64,000 bases of DNA, taken from NCBI RefSeq assembly GCF_001651865.1, contig NZ_LPUX01000053.1, positions 310,001 through 374,000 on the forward strand. The letters run 5' to 3'. Positions 38,794 to 47,796 of the stretch are shown here, in pieces. Both the position numbers and the translations under genes were made by a program. How positions within the stretch are numbered: position 1 is the stretch's first letter; each line of letters begins with the position of its first letter. The DNA comes from Sinorhizobium glycinis. GTDB taxonomy: Bacteria > Pseudomonadota > Alphaproteobacteria > Rhizobiales > Rhizobiaceae. The notes beneath the pieces were generated by a model. The model was not told the DNA's origin, did no database searches, and saw nothing but the letters and a program-made list of their open reading frames with translations.

Positions 38794-39540
38794 TTACGCC
38801 GCCTGCAGATTCCCAGTCGGCACTTCCGGCATCACGGCATCGATGTCTGCCTGAACCCTGCGGCAATGGCCATTCGCTCGGCAGTGATGTTCGGTGGCCG
38901 GAAGCGCCGTGATCTTCTCCGACATCTCCACTTGCTTCGGAGAGGGCGGCAGAGCAGGTGTCTGCTTCTCCTTCTCCGCGATGTGCCAGCGGACGCGCGC
39001 ACGGGCTTCTGGATCACGGCACGTTCCTTCGTCGCTCTCGGCGTTGCTCGCGCGAGCGGCCGCCTCGCTGAGGGTCGCCGCGGTCTCGCGTTTGCGCATC
39101 AAGTCCTCGCGTATCAGCCGCCATTCTGCCATCGCTAGCGCAGCCAGGACCGGCGGCTTAAGGATCGTCCCCAGCAGAACATCAGGGTTGCCGGCGTACT
39201 CCCCGTTGATCAGCTTCTGCCTGGCGATGGTCAGTCCGCAGTTCGGGACCCCTTGTTGCGCATGATCTTGGACGCGGTGAACTGGTCCTGCGCAATGATC
39301 GCGGCCTTCTGGTTCTCGTTGAAGAGGCACGCATCGAGGATGATGTTGGATCAGCGTCGAGAAACCGCGCTGGCGTGCCTTCGGAACGATGTTCCGGTGC
39401 CACATGCGGCGAAGAAGCTTGCGCTGTGCCTCATTCGGCTGGAAGAGGACCGTGTCGCCCTTCTTGTCGAGGATGTAATACAGGTTCTCGATGCGCCACA
39501 TCGGGTCGGCGCATTTAGCCTTCAACTCCTCCGCGGTCAT
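38794..39540 (-). pseudogene. phage terminase large-subunit fragment, frameshifted
   Basis: Starts with the ATG at 39540. The first frame has the N-terminal terminase-like region (MWRIENLYYILDKKGDTVLF, QPNEAQRKLLRRMWHRNIV) up to RGFSTLIQ near 39340. The reading then continues in another frame as ILDACLFNENQKAAIIAQDQ to about 39255. A third segment from NCGLTIARQKLINGEYAG to the stop at 38794 is in the first frame again but does not look like terminase, so a deletion or fusion is likely. At least two frameshifts and loss of the nuclease half make it non-functional. Confidence 0.7.
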
Positions 39541-39840
39541 CCCGACCAGATGCCGGGTGCTCCTCCTTCCACCATTCCAGCGTCTCGACATCGATACCGA
39601 ACGATTCGGCGATGTCCTTGTCGTTGACCTTCGACAGGAACATCAGCCGAGCGATGCTGACGAACCGCTTCTGAAACTTCACCGGCTTCGGCTCTTCCGG
39701 CTTGTCGACAGCCTTGCGACGGGGCCCGCATTTTTGCGGTTTCGCTGCGGATTTTCCTTTAGGGGTGACAAAACCTCGCCGGCGTTCGCCTTCGTCTGGC
39801 GCTTGCCGGCGGATTTGGTCGGTTCCTTCCTCGCTGCCAT
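39515..39840 (-). pseudogene. phage small HTH protein (terminase small-subunit-like), frameshifted
   Basis: The ATG at 39840 overlaps the stop of the upstream gene and reads MAARKEPTKSAGKRQTKANA. The frame then has to shift to give GFVTPKGKSAAKPQ and the convincing C-terminal part: KFQKRFVSIARLMFLSKVND, followed by an HTH-like DIAESFGIDVETLEWW and a stop at 39515. It overlaps the start of the terminase fragment, as in phage packaging operons. The 25-bp direct repeat (39753-39777) lies at the frame change. Confidence 0.55.
39753..39777. repeat. 25-bp direct repeat, right copy
   Basis: Identical to 38748-38772, 1 kb away in the same orientation. It encodes GFVTPKG within the frameshifted small phage gene. 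Confidence 0.8.
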
Positions 39841-40493
39841 CAGTGCACCCCTACTTGCGCGCCCTTCACCACGCGCGTTTCAAAAAGGCGGGAAGGCTGG
39901 TCCGGCCGGGGCTTCCGGAGCGCGTCCAGCTTCTGCCGCGTATCGTCGGTGATGCCCTGATGGGGTTGCCCATTGTGAGCCTTGACCGCGCCAGCACGGA
40001 CAGAGCTCACGAGGTCGGCGATGCGCTCCTTCATCTTAGGGTCTGCGCGCTCCAACTCCATCCGATTCCGCCGTGCTTCATCCTCGGCGCGCTGCAGCAG
40101 CCTCTCGGCCTCGTTCTTGAGGCTGGCACGCTCGGCTATGAACGGCCGGATGATCGAGCGGGCATGCCGGGCAAACTCGGCGCAGGTTGGCATGAACTGG
40201 CCGGTATGGTTCTCAACGCGCCCGGCGAGATAATCGTTGGCCGCCTCCGATATCGCCCACTCCGGCAGGTCCGAGCACGCGACGCGGAACTCGCTGGCTA
40301 CTTCGGTAAGGGCGATATCCGGCTGCGGGCGTAGTTGGCTCCGCAGGCGCAGCACAGCGTCGCCTACTGCCGTCGGCTGGGCCCGGGCAAGAACAGCATC
40401 GATTTCCGCGACTCGAGCGGCGATTTGGCGTGCTCGGTTCCGGTATCGCTCGGGAAGCCGATTGAACACCTCTCCGGTGACTAGCTCAGACAT
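39840..40493 (-). CDS. phage-derived hypothetical protein
   Basis: 217 residues, intact. Two helical regions are visible, one with a charged coiled coil (ERASLKNEAERLLQRAEDEARR). I do not recognise a family. It overlaps the upstream DUF1376 gene by 8 bases and the downstream HTH pseudogene by one base, the tight packing of a phage operon. A replication or packaging accessory role is only suggested by position. Confidence 0.65.
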   Translation of the reverse strand: MSELVTGEVFNRLPERYRNRARQIAARVAEIDAVLARAQPTAVGDAVLRLRSQLRPQPDIALTEVASEFRVACSDLPEWAISEAANDYLAGRVENHTGQFMPTCAEFARHARSIIRPFIAERASLKNEAERLLQRAEDEARRNRMELERADPKMKERIADLVSSVRAGAVKAHNGQPHQGITDDTRQKLDALRKPRPDQPSRLFETRVVKGAQVGVH

Positions 40494-40974
40494 CGCTCAA
40501 AGCCTCCAATATCTCGTCTCGTGGGGATTTTTTCTGCGCGCCAGCGCCCAAAAAGAAATCGTTAGATTTCTTATTGGTTATGGTATCTGGAGAATGCTTG
40601 AGCAAACCTGTGTCATTTTCTAAAGGCCGTTGCTTATTTTTCAACGACTTAGCCGCTGCACCCTTTGCCCCTGCGGCGGCTCTCGAATTGGATTTCCTCT
40701 CGCTTTTCTGAAGCTCTTTCGTCAGACGATTATGGGAGATTTCGTGCTCCCCAACTTCGAAGAAAGCGAGCAAATCGCCTTCGATGGCACGCCACTTTTT
40801 TAGGCTCATTCGAGTGATCAGGGCGAGCTTCGACGGGTCGCGAGGGAGCTTCCCGCCAGCGTTCCACATGGCCATGAGCAGCAGCATGTAAGCCCCAATC
40901 TGCTCGGTGCTGAGATGTAGGGTATCCCCGATGAAATCGGAGACATAAAGCTGCATGAAGGGACGTTCGCTCAT
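40486..40974 (-). CDS. DUF1376 (YdaU-like) phage protein
   Basis: 162 residues from the ATG at 40974 with a GGAGGGA site. The N-terminal 90 residues are a DUF1376 domain (MQLYVSDFIGDTLHLSTEQI, AYMLLLMAMWNAGGKLPRD), found in lambdoid replication regions. The C-terminal third is a basic, lysine- and asparagine-rich linker. It is probably a helicase-loader- or replication-associated phage protein that has survived intact. Overlaps its downstream neighbour. Confidence 0.8.
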   Translation of the reverse strand: MSERPFMQLYVSDFIGDTLHLSTEQIGAYMLLLMAMWNAGGKLPRDPSKLALITRMSLKKWRAIEGDLLAFFEVGEHEISHNRLTKELQKSERKSNSRAAAGAKGAAAKSLKNKQRPLENDTGLLKHSPDTITNKKSNDFFLGAGAQKKSPRDEILEALSDV

Positions 40975-41240
40975 GAGGTCCCTCCTGAGAGCAACGATGA
41001 CGGTGAGGCGGCCGGCTTGCAAGGTGCGGCACCGACTTCGGGATACGGCGCAATCAGAATGGAGTGTTGCCGGCGCCCCGCGGGCAAAGTTCCTGCCCAT
41101 ACCATCACAGTATGCTTTGCGCGCAGCTGCGCATCACCCCGGCCACAGAAATTGCAGGATGCTATCGTCGGGATCGGAACATCAGGAGTGGAAGATGGGT
41201 GGCGCTTGGCACTTCCATTTCGTGCATTTCGGTCGAACAT
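40971..41240 (-). CDS. small hypothetical protein, phage remnant region
   Basis: 89 residues. Evidence is a GAGGATAG ribosome site before the ATG and a 4-base overlap (ATGA) with the DUF1376 start. It contains a possible half zinc motif, ASCNFCGRG. The C-terminus is alanine- and serine-rich without recognisable structure, so it may be decayed or non-coding. Confidence 0.35.
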   Translation of the reverse strand: MFDRNARNGSAKRHPSSTPDVPIPTIASCNFCGRGDAQLRAKHTVMVWAGTLPAGRRQHSILIAPYPEVGAAPCKPAASPSSLLSGGTS

Positions 41241-41284
41241 TCTATCCTCTGCAAATTGCGTCCGTGACCTTGCCGCCGTCGGCG

Positions 41285-41572
41285 TTAGGCATCGTGACTT
41301 CGGCGACGATTTCTTCGTCGCAGTTCAGGTGGAATAGACAGGAAGGTCGCCGCGTAATCCGCGACAGACATCGCGAGACGCATCACGGTATGGCGAAGAC
41401 GGGCGTTAAACCAAGCGGGTGAGGAGATTGGAAGATCACTCAACGGTTCGCGCGGAATCGCCGACTTGACCAAAACCGCTGCATGATCGATCGCGATCAT
41501 GCAGCGGGTCAGCCTGTCGTCATATTCCCTGTCCGCCGGAATAAGAACCCGAAACGAATCGAGTGGCCTCAA
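41285..41572 (-). CDS. small hypothetical protein, phage remnant region
   Basis: Up to 95 residues from a TTG at 41572, with a possible internal ATG start at MIAIDHAAVLVK. A helical segment (RHTVMRLAMSVADYAATFL) and a basic tail are visible. There is no family match from inspection. It is kept because it lies in line with the phage genes downstream. Confidence 0.35.
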   Translation of the reverse strand: MRPLDSFRVLIPADREYDDRLTRCMIAIDHAAVLVKSAIPREPLSDLPISSPAWFNARLRHTVMRLAMSVADYAATFLSIPPELRRRNRRRSHDA

Positions 41573-42324
41573 CCGTTACAAGTCACTTAAAGCGGTAATG
41601 CCGGCTCGCAGAAAAGTCCAACACGTATGAGTTGATTTCCAGATCTGCTAACGTGAAACTTATTTTGCTGAGACTTCTCCGACGTGTATGCCGCTTGCAT
41701 TCACAGTCCACAGTACACGACGGCTAGTTCTTGAGCGTCATACATTCGATCTGCATGGCAGAGCTATGCTTGGGCCATTAAGTTGACAATTCTAGACGGC
41801 ACGCGCTCAACTTGAGCCCGAGTTTGCCGGTCTTGGCCGTACCGGATCCAAGCGCTGCCGAACCTTGGTTCCACCCTCCTACGACCTCTGATCAACGCCA
41901 AATGACCGCTTCGCGCCCAAGTCGGGCACTGAGCAGAGCACGGTGGCATCCCAGAAGCGGACATGCATACATGCCGCCGAGCTGCAGGTTTGCACCACTT
42001 CCAGACCTTACCCTCTGAAGCTGCGATCGACGCGTTTCGACCCGTGGCGGTCATTCGCCCGCAGAGTCCGGCAGGACAGGAATGCGTACGAAAAGGAGAC
42101 ACACAAGGTTCAGCAATAATCGGCCAGATCCTCATTGATCAGAGTTCTGTCTGCCCGCACGCTGCGGCGTTGGGCATGGTTTTGCCGTCGGCTCAACCCC
42201 GGGTCACCGGCCACGGCGGCGGTGGAATGAGCAAAACGCTCGGTAGATTGGTCTGTTTGTGCCGTTCCGACTGAGCGATCCGCATCTCATCATTGCGGAG
42301 AAGAACGCTTCACCGGAGGATCCA
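41573..42324. other. gene-free junction between phage remnant and catabolic island
   Basis: About 750 bp without a credible gene; frames are short, cysteine- and arginine-rich and lack ribosome sites. It contains the right copy of the 15-bp direct repeat and must hold the promoter of the homoserine operon. No transposase remnant was recognised. Confidence 0.5.
41707..41721. repeat. 15-bp direct repeat, right copy
   Basis: TCCACAGTACACGAC, identical in sequence and orientation to 36452-36466. Confidence 0.5.
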
Positions 42325-43386
42325 ATGACACTCTACAACATTGCTCTTATCGGGTTTGGTGGCGTCAATCGCGCCTTGGCCGAACTCATTGCGACGAAGA
42401 ACCCGCTCTGGGAACGAGACCTCGGCTTCCGCCTGAACATTGTTGCTGTCAGCGACCTCTATCTCGGTTCCGTTATTTCGCCGAACGGGCTCGATGCCAA
42501 AACCCTCGTTGAAGCGAACTTCGCAAAAGGCGGGTTTGGACAGCTCTCTGGCGGCAGTGCGGAAGCCGACAACGAGACAATCATCAAGACGGCGCCTGCT
42601 GACATCATCGTGGAAGCGACATTTACAAACCCGAAGGACGGCGAGCCCGCTGTTTCGCACTGCCGCTGGGCCCTGCAGTCCGGCAAGCATGTCGTCACCA
42701 CGAACAAAGGGCCGGTCGCGATCGCTGCGCAGGAACTGAAGGCTCTTGCAAAGGCGAACGGCGTTCATTTCGAATATGAGGGCTCCGTCATGAGTGGCAC
42801 CCCTGTCATCCGGATGGCAGAAAAGACACTTGCCGGCGCAGAGGTGAAGGGCTTCGAGGGGATCTTGAACGGTACCTCGAACTTTGTCCTCGGCCGCATG
42901 GAAGGCGGCCTTGACTTCGCCACTGCGGTCAAGGAAGCCCAGATACTCGGCTATGCGGAAGCCGATCCGACCGCCGATGTCGAAGGTTTTGACGTTCGCC
43001 TCAAGGTGGTGATCCTGGCAAACGAGCTGCTGGGGGCAAGCCTCAAGCCCGAAGAGGTCACGTGCACGGGGATCTCCAAGCTTTCTCCATCCGATATCGA
43101 AAACGCAAAAGCAGCAAATAACCGTTGGAAGTTAATCGGATCGGCGGTTCGGAATGAAGACGGGACGGTAACAGGCAGCGTTTCTCCGAAGCAACTTCCC
43201 TTCGAGCATCCACTCGCTGGTGTAAACGGCGCGACCAATGCCGTATCGCTTAACACCGAACTACTCGGCTCTGTCACCATCACCGGACCTGGCGCCGGCC
43301 GGATTGAGACCGCTTATGCGCTGCTGTCCGATATCGTCGCCATCCACAAAGCCCAGACGGCCGCCGCTACCAAGGAGGCCGCATGA
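42325..43386 (+). CDS. homoserine dehydrogenase-family oxidoreductase (no ACT domain)
   Basis: 353 residues from an ATG preceded by CCGGAGG. An N-terminal NAD(P) fold ([17 protein letters not shown]) is followed by the substrate domain with [21 protein letters not shown] and the signature [19 protein letters not shown] that supplies the catalytic acids and lysine. The C-terminal regulatory ACT domain of biosynthetic Hom is missing. Family members interconvert homoserine and aspartate semialdehyde. Next to an aldehyde dehydrogenase, aspartase and a homoserine-kinase paralogue, a catabolic direction is likely. First gene of the operon. Confidence 0.9.
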   Translation: MTLYNIALIGFGGVNRALAELIATKNPLWERDLGFRLNIVAVSDLYLGSVISPNGLDAKTLVEANFAKGGFGQLSGGSAEADNETIIKTAPADIIVEATFTNPKDGEPAVSHCRWALQSGKHVVTTNKGPVAIAAQELKALAKANGVHFEYEGSVMSGTPVIRMAEKTLAGAEVKGFEGILNGTSNFVLGRMEGGLDFATAVKEAQILGYAEADPTADVEGFDVRLKVVILANELLGASLKPEEVTCTGISKLSPSDIENAKAANNRWKLIGSAVRNEDGTVTGSVSPKQLPFEHPLAGVNGATNAVSLNTELLGSVTITGPGAGRIETAYALLSDIVAIHKAQTAAATKEAA

Positions 43387-44798
43387 TGCAGAGCCTCGCC
43401 CTCAAGGAGACGTCCGTAGACCAGATCATTATCTGCAACCCCTTCGACGGCAGCTTTGTCGGAGCGGTCTCTGAGACCAGTGCCGACAGTGTAAACCTGC
43501 TGCTTGAGCGCGCCAATCGGGGTGCGCAGATCGCACGGTCCCTGCCCCGTCATAGACGCTCCGCAATTCTCGAAAAGGCGGCAGCGACCGTCGAAGCCCG
43601 CAAGGAGGAATTTGCACTCCTTATCGTGCGGGAAGCAGGGAAGACAATCACCCAAGCCCGCAAAGAGGCTACGCGGTGTGTCAATACGTTGAAGCTCTCG
43701 GCGGACGAAGCCAAGCGGAATGCTGGCGAGGTGATCCCCTTCGATTCCTATGCCGGCTCGGAATCCCGTCAAGGCTGGTACACCCGCGAGCCGCTCGGCA
43801 TCATCACTGCAGTCACGCCTTACAATGACCCGCTCAATCTCGTGGCCCACAAACTCGGCCCCGCGATCGCCGGCGGCAATGCGGTACTCCTGAAGCCCTC
43901 GGAGCTTACGCCTCTGTCGGCCATCAAGCTGGTGGAAGTGCTGCTCGAAAGCGGGTTGCCGGAGGAAGTCATCACGGTAGCTGTCGGCGGGGCGGAGCTG
44001 GGCAAAGCGCTCGTTTCGGCCAAGGACGTTCGGATGATCTCCTTTACAGGCGGTTTTTCGACCGGCGAGGCCATCGCGAAGAGCGCCGGCATCAAGAAGC
44101 TAGCGATGGATCTCGGCGGAAATGCGCCGGTTATCGTCATGGAGAATAGCCATTTTGACGCGGCGGTTGAAGCGTGCGCGTCTGGAGCTTACTGGGCGGC
44201 GGGCCAGAACTGCATCGGCACGCAGCGAATTCTGGTCCAGCGACCGATCTACGAGCGGTTCAAAGCAGCGTTCGTCGCTCGGACTGCAAAGCTCAAGACC
44301 GGCAATCCGATGGAATCAGATACTGACGTAGGCCCGATGATTTCCGAAAAGGCGGTTAGCAGAGCTGCTGCCATGGTCGAGCGTGCAATCGCCGCTGGCG
44401 CAACGCTCCTTTGCGGGCACAAGCCCTCCCGCACTCTCTACCCCCCGACAGTGCTGGAGAACGCGCCGGCAACGTGCGACCTGTGGAATGAGGAGGTCTT
44501 TGCACCGATAGCCATCCTGCAGACGTTCGATGAACTGGAGGAGGCAATCCGGTTGGCAAACAGCCCGGAATACAGCCTCCACGCTGGTATCTTCACCAAC
44601 GATCTGGAGGAGGCTCTCGATGCCGCCAATCAAATCGACGCCGGGGGTGTCATGATCAATGACTCGTCCGACTATCGGTTCGACGCGATGCCCTTTGGCG
44701 GCTTCAAATACGGCAGCATGGGACGTGAGGGCGTTCGGTTTGCCTATGAAGACATGACCCAGCCGAAGGTCGTCTGCATCAATCGGCTGAAGTGGTAG
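43383..44798 (+). CDS. NAD(P)-dependent aldehyde dehydrogenase, probable aspartate-semialdehyde oxidase
   Basis: 471 residues, full ALDH fold. Catalytic Cys277 lies in GQNCIG and Asn148 in TPYND, but the general-base position usually held by Glu in ELGG is Asp243 (MDLGGN). The start overlaps the homoserine dehydrogenase stop (ATGATG), so the two are co-translated. This coupling suggests it takes the aspartate semialdehyde made by its partner to aspartate; this is inference. The sequence is nearer to lactaldehyde/phosphonoacetaldehyde-type ALDHs than to phosphorylating Asd. Confidence 0.88.
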   Translation: MMQSLALKETSVDQIIICNPFDGSFVGAVSETSADSVNLLLERANRGAQIARSLPRHRRSAILEKAAATVEARKEEFALLIVREAGKTITQARKEATRCVNTLKLSADEAKRNAGEVIPFDSYAGSESRQGWYTREPLGIITAVTPYNDPLNLVAHKLGPAIAGGNAVLLKPSELTPLSAIKLVEVLLESGLPEEVITVAVGGAELGKALVSAKDVRMISFTGGFSTGEAIAKSAGIKKLAMDLGGNAPVIVMENSHFDAAVEACASGAYWAAGQNCIGTQRILVQRPIYERFKAAFVARTAKLKTGNPMESDTDVGPMISEKAVSRAAAMVERAIAAGATLLCGHKPSRTLYPPTVLENAPATCDLWNEEVFAPIAILQTFDELEEAIRLANSPEYSLHAGIFTNDLEEALDAANQIDAGGVMINDSSDYRFDAMPFGGFKYGSMGREGVRFAYEDMTQPKVVCINRLKW

Positions 44799-44914
44799 CA
44801 GCAACGCTTCCTCCAGCTCAGCCCATCAATGCGTCGAGCTGAGCCCACGTGCTCTAAAAGGCAATCACTGATGCAATGCACCACGCCGGAATTCTGGACT
44901 AGGAGGAGTAAAGA

Positions 44915-46330
44915 ATGGGAACTGAACGCATAGAGACCGACTTGATCGGATCCCTTCCGATCCCGCGCGATGCTCTGTACGGCGTCCACACTCGTCGAGC
45001 CGAGCTCAACTTCAACGTTTCGGGCCTCCGGCTGAAAGACTTCCCCGAACTTGTTCAATCTATGGCTATGGTCAAGAAAGCCGCCGCGCTCGCGAATGCT
45101 GAGCTTGCCCTTCTGCCGGTGGAAAAAGCATCGGCGATCTCCGAGGCCTGTGATGATCTCATCGAGTTGAAGGGTGTCGATGAGAACTTCCCGATCGATA
45201 TGATGCAGGGTGGCGCTGGCACGTCCACGAATATGAACGTTAATGAGGTGGTAACCAACCTGGCGCTCTTGAAGCTCGGGGCCAATGTGGGCGACTACGC
45301 AAAGCTGCATCCCAATGATGATGTGAACCTTTCCCAGTCGACCAACGATGTCTATCCGACCGCGCTCCGTCTGACCATTCTTCGCGCTTGTGACGGACTG
45401 ATAGCATCCCAGGTCGGCTTGCGCGACGCATTCCGTGCTAAGGCGAGTGAGTATGCGACTGCCCTGAAGGTCGGCCGCACTCAGTTGCAGGATGCTGTTC
45501 CGATGACAGCAGGGCAGGAATTTGAAGCGTTTGCGGAGCTCATCGACGAAGATATCATCCAACTGCAGTCGGCGTCCGAGCTGTTGAAAGAGGTCAATCT
45601 CGGTGGATCTGCGATCGGCACCTCAATCAACGTCCCTCCCGGTTTTTCCGGCGCAGCTTGCGTGCACCTGACGCAGATTTCGCGGATCCACGTCATTCCG
45701 GCCCGAAACCTGATTGAAGCCACATCTGATGCAGGCGGGTTCGTTTCCTTCTCCAGTGTTCTGAAACGAATTGCAGTGAAGCTGACTAAGATCTGCAATG
45801 ATTTGCGTCTGTTGAGCAGTGGACCTCGCGGGGGCCTGGGTGAAATCCGACTGCCGCCTGTGCAGGTGGGATCCTCAATCATGCCCGGCAAAGTCAATCC
45901 CGTCATTCCAGAAATGATGAACCAGATCGGGTTCCAGGTTATCGGAAATGATCTCACGGTAACGCTCGCGGCCAGCGCGGGGCAGTTGCAACTGAATGCA
46001 ATGGAGCCAGTGATGGTTCTCAACATCCTTCAATCCATGCGGATGCTGACGCGGGGGATGGATATTTTTAAGCAGCGATGCATCGACGGAATTGAAGTCG
46101 ACGTCGACCGCTGCAAGGCCCTCCTAGACCAGTCTCTCGTGCTCGCAACGCCGTTGGCAATGCTTATCGGGTATAGCACGGCAGCGTATCTTTCCAGAAA
46201 GGCGCTGGCCGAAAAGCGGGAGTTGCGGCAGGTCGTCGAGGAGGAAGGAATTTTGGCGCGTGGCCAAATTGACGAGCTCTTTGAAGACAGCGCGGAGTTC
46301 GGAAATACGTCGCTGAGTTCGTCGGCCTGA
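44915..46330 (+). CDS. aspA: aspartate ammonia-lyase
   Basis: 471 residues of the fumarase/aspartase superfamily. The signature GSSIMPGKVNPVIPEMMNQI carries the catalytic serine loop, with GGAGTSTNMNVNEV and HPNDDVNLSQSTND upstream. The DALYGVHT and QIGFQVIGND blocks favour aspartase over fumarase. It would deaminate aspartate to fumarate and ammonia, closing a homoserine-to-TCA route with the two genes before it. A very strong AGGAGGAG site precedes the ATG. Confidence 0.9.
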   Translation: MGTERIETDLIGSLPIPRDALYGVHTRRAELNFNVSGLRLKDFPELVQSMAMVKKAAALANAELALLPVEKASAISEACDDLIELKGVDENFPIDMMQGGAGTSTNMNVNEVVTNLALLKLGANVGDYAKLHPNDDVNLSQSTNDVYPTALRLTILRACDGLIASQVGLRDAFRAKASEYATALKVGRTQLQDAVPMTAGQEFEAFAELIDEDIIQLQSASELLKEVNLGGSAIGTSINVPPGFSGAACVHLTQISRIHVIPARNLIEATSDAGGFVSFSSVLKRIAVKLTKICNDLRLLSSGPRGGLGEIRLPPVQVGSSIMPGKVNPVIPEMMNQIGFQVIGNDLTVTLAASAGQLQLNAMEPVMVLNILQSMRMLTRGMDIFKQRCIDGIEVDVDRCKALLDQSLVLATPLAMLIGYSTAAYLSRKALAEKRELRQVVEEEGILARGQIDELFEDSAEFGNTSLSSSA

Positions 46331-46343
46331 TAGGGTAGGAAAA

Positions 46344-47129
46344 ATGGCTGTTTTTACCGAGCTTTCTGATGAAGATCGCCAATCGATCACTGCAGCCTAT
46401 GGGTTGAAGTCGCTTTTGTCAGTGATTGGGATCGCGGACGGCGACAGCGAGACGACCTACCTGTTTCGCGCCCAGGAAGGCGAATTCATCGTTACGCTCT
46501 TCGAGAACGGAGCCCAGCCTTCAGATCTCGAAAGAGCCTTCGAGACCATGGAGGCGCTCCATCGAAAGGGCGTCCCCTGCCCCAAACCGCTGCGCACTGT
46601 CGAAGGCCACGCCACTTGCAGGGCCGCAGGTCGATTGGTTGCCGTCGTCAGCTTCGTACCGGGCTCCTCATCCACCATTGCAGGCGCGGCAAAATGCCGA
46701 AGCCTGGGTCGTGTGATGGCTCAAATCCATACTGTCTCGGAACGGAAGGAAAAGCGCGCATCAACGGATCTTCCAGCTGGGGCTGTTCACGGCGCGTTGG
46801 TCCAAGAGAATGTCTTTTTCCTTGGAGAGGAAGTAAGCGGGGTCATTAACTTCAGGCTGCGGCACGATGATGCGCTGTTGTCGGAGGTTGCGGATGTGCT
46901 TGTCGGTTGGGCGGGGGAAACCAACGGAGAACTGAACAAAGAACGGGCGCGCGCGCTACTGCAGGGTTATGAAGAGGTTCGAAACCTGACCGCCGCGGAA
47001 AAGGAGGCATTGCCAGGTTTCATAATGGCTTCGACATCGAAGCGATTTGCGAGCCAGAAGGAAAGAGCCTTCCTACCGGAAATCGCCGTGGTAGCTTATC
47101 GATCGGTAACGCCCGACATTTTAGGTTAA
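46344..47129 (+). CDS. homoserine kinase (ThrB/APH-fold) paralogue, predicted catalytically dead
   Basis: 261 residues against about 320 for rhizobial ThrB. The N-terminus (MAVFTELSDEDRQSI, LLSVIGIADG, EFIVTLFENG) and C-terminal half (LLQGYEEVRNLTAAEKEALP) follow ThrB closely. The catalytic loop HADLFPDNVFF of ThrB is here HGALVQENVFF, so the catalytic aspartate is Ala151. The metal-binding aspartate of IDF is Asn169 (INF). About 40 residues before the loop and the last 30 or so are missing. The frame is open, has its own AGGAAA site and sits 13 bp after aspA. A ligand-binding or regulatory role is inferred. Confidence 0.85.
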   Translation: MAVFTELSDEDRQSITAAYGLKSLLSVIGIADGDSETTYLFRAQEGEFIVTLFENGAQPSDLERAFETMEALHRKGVPCPKPLRTVEGHATCRAAGRLVAVVSFVPGSSSTIAGAAKCRSLGRVMAQIHTVSERKEKRASTDLPAGAVHGALVQENVFFLGEEVSGVINFRLRHDDALLSEVADVLVGWAGETNGELNKERARALLQGYEEVRNLTAAEKEALPGFIMASTSKRFASQKERAFLPEIAVVAYRSVTPDILG

Positions 47130-47147
47130 TCGACCGGCACTAACCCC

Positions 47148-47591
47148 ATGAAATACCTTCTCGATCGAACTGACGAACAGATACTTGCCGAATTGAAGGC
47201 AAACGCCCGGATCTCGCACGCGGAGTTGTCGGCGAAGGTGAATCTCTCGCGTAACGCCGTGCGAGTGCGGATCGAACGACTTGAGCGCGAAGGCTTCATC
47301 AAGGGATATACGATCGTCACCGGCGAGGGAGGGAGTAGCCAACACGTCACGACCGCACTGATCTTCGTGTATCGGCACGATCGCATGAGGGGTGGCGACG
47401 TTATTCAGGCGCTGCGGAAAATCCCGGAAGTCGTGGCTTGCGACGTTATGACTGGTGACTTCGATCTCCTCGTCAGGGTCGAGTCTCCCGAGGCCGACCG
47501 CATCCGGCAAATTTGGCAGTTGATAGCCGAGATGCCCGGGGTGCGCGATACGCTGACTGCCTTTGCTCTCTCCTCGGTGATCCGAAAGTAG
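47148..47591 (+). CDS. Lrp/AsnC-family transcriptional regulator
   Basis: 147 residues. An N-terminal helix-turn-helix (LDRTDEQILAELKANARISH, LSAKVNLSRNAVRVRIERLE) is joined to a RAM effector-binding domain (VVACDVMTGDFDLLVRVES). Lrp-type proteins sense amino acids and often control adjacent amino-acid catabolic genes. Being 18 bp after the kinase-like gene it is the last member of the homoserine operon and the likely local regulator, with homoserine or aspartate as candidate effector. Confidence 0.9.
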   Translation: MKYLLDRTDEQILAELKANARISHAELSAKVNLSRNAVRVRIERLEREGFIKGYTIVTGEGGSSQHVTTALIFVYRHDRMRGGDVIQALRKIPEVVACDVMTGDFDLLVRVESPEADRIRQIWQLIAEMPGVRDTLTAFALSSVIRK

Positions 47592-47796
47592 ACGCCGCAA
47601 AGCAGATGCACATCTTGCCCCAACAGAAGACACGTTTACATCAGCTATCGTTCGACATCGAGCGCGTAGATGCGTTTGTTAACGCCCTTCTTAAGCGAAC
47701 ATTCAGGCGACATAAATTGCCGTCTTCAGGTGAAATGGGGCATGCTTCTGACGTAGGCCCGCCCCGGCCGCATTGCACTGTCGAAAGGTTCAAACC

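Noticed and set aside
41764-42135. 123-codon minus-strand frame in the junction before the homoserine operon
   Set aside because: Cysteine- and arginine-rich with no ribosome site or family resemblance; probably non-coding.
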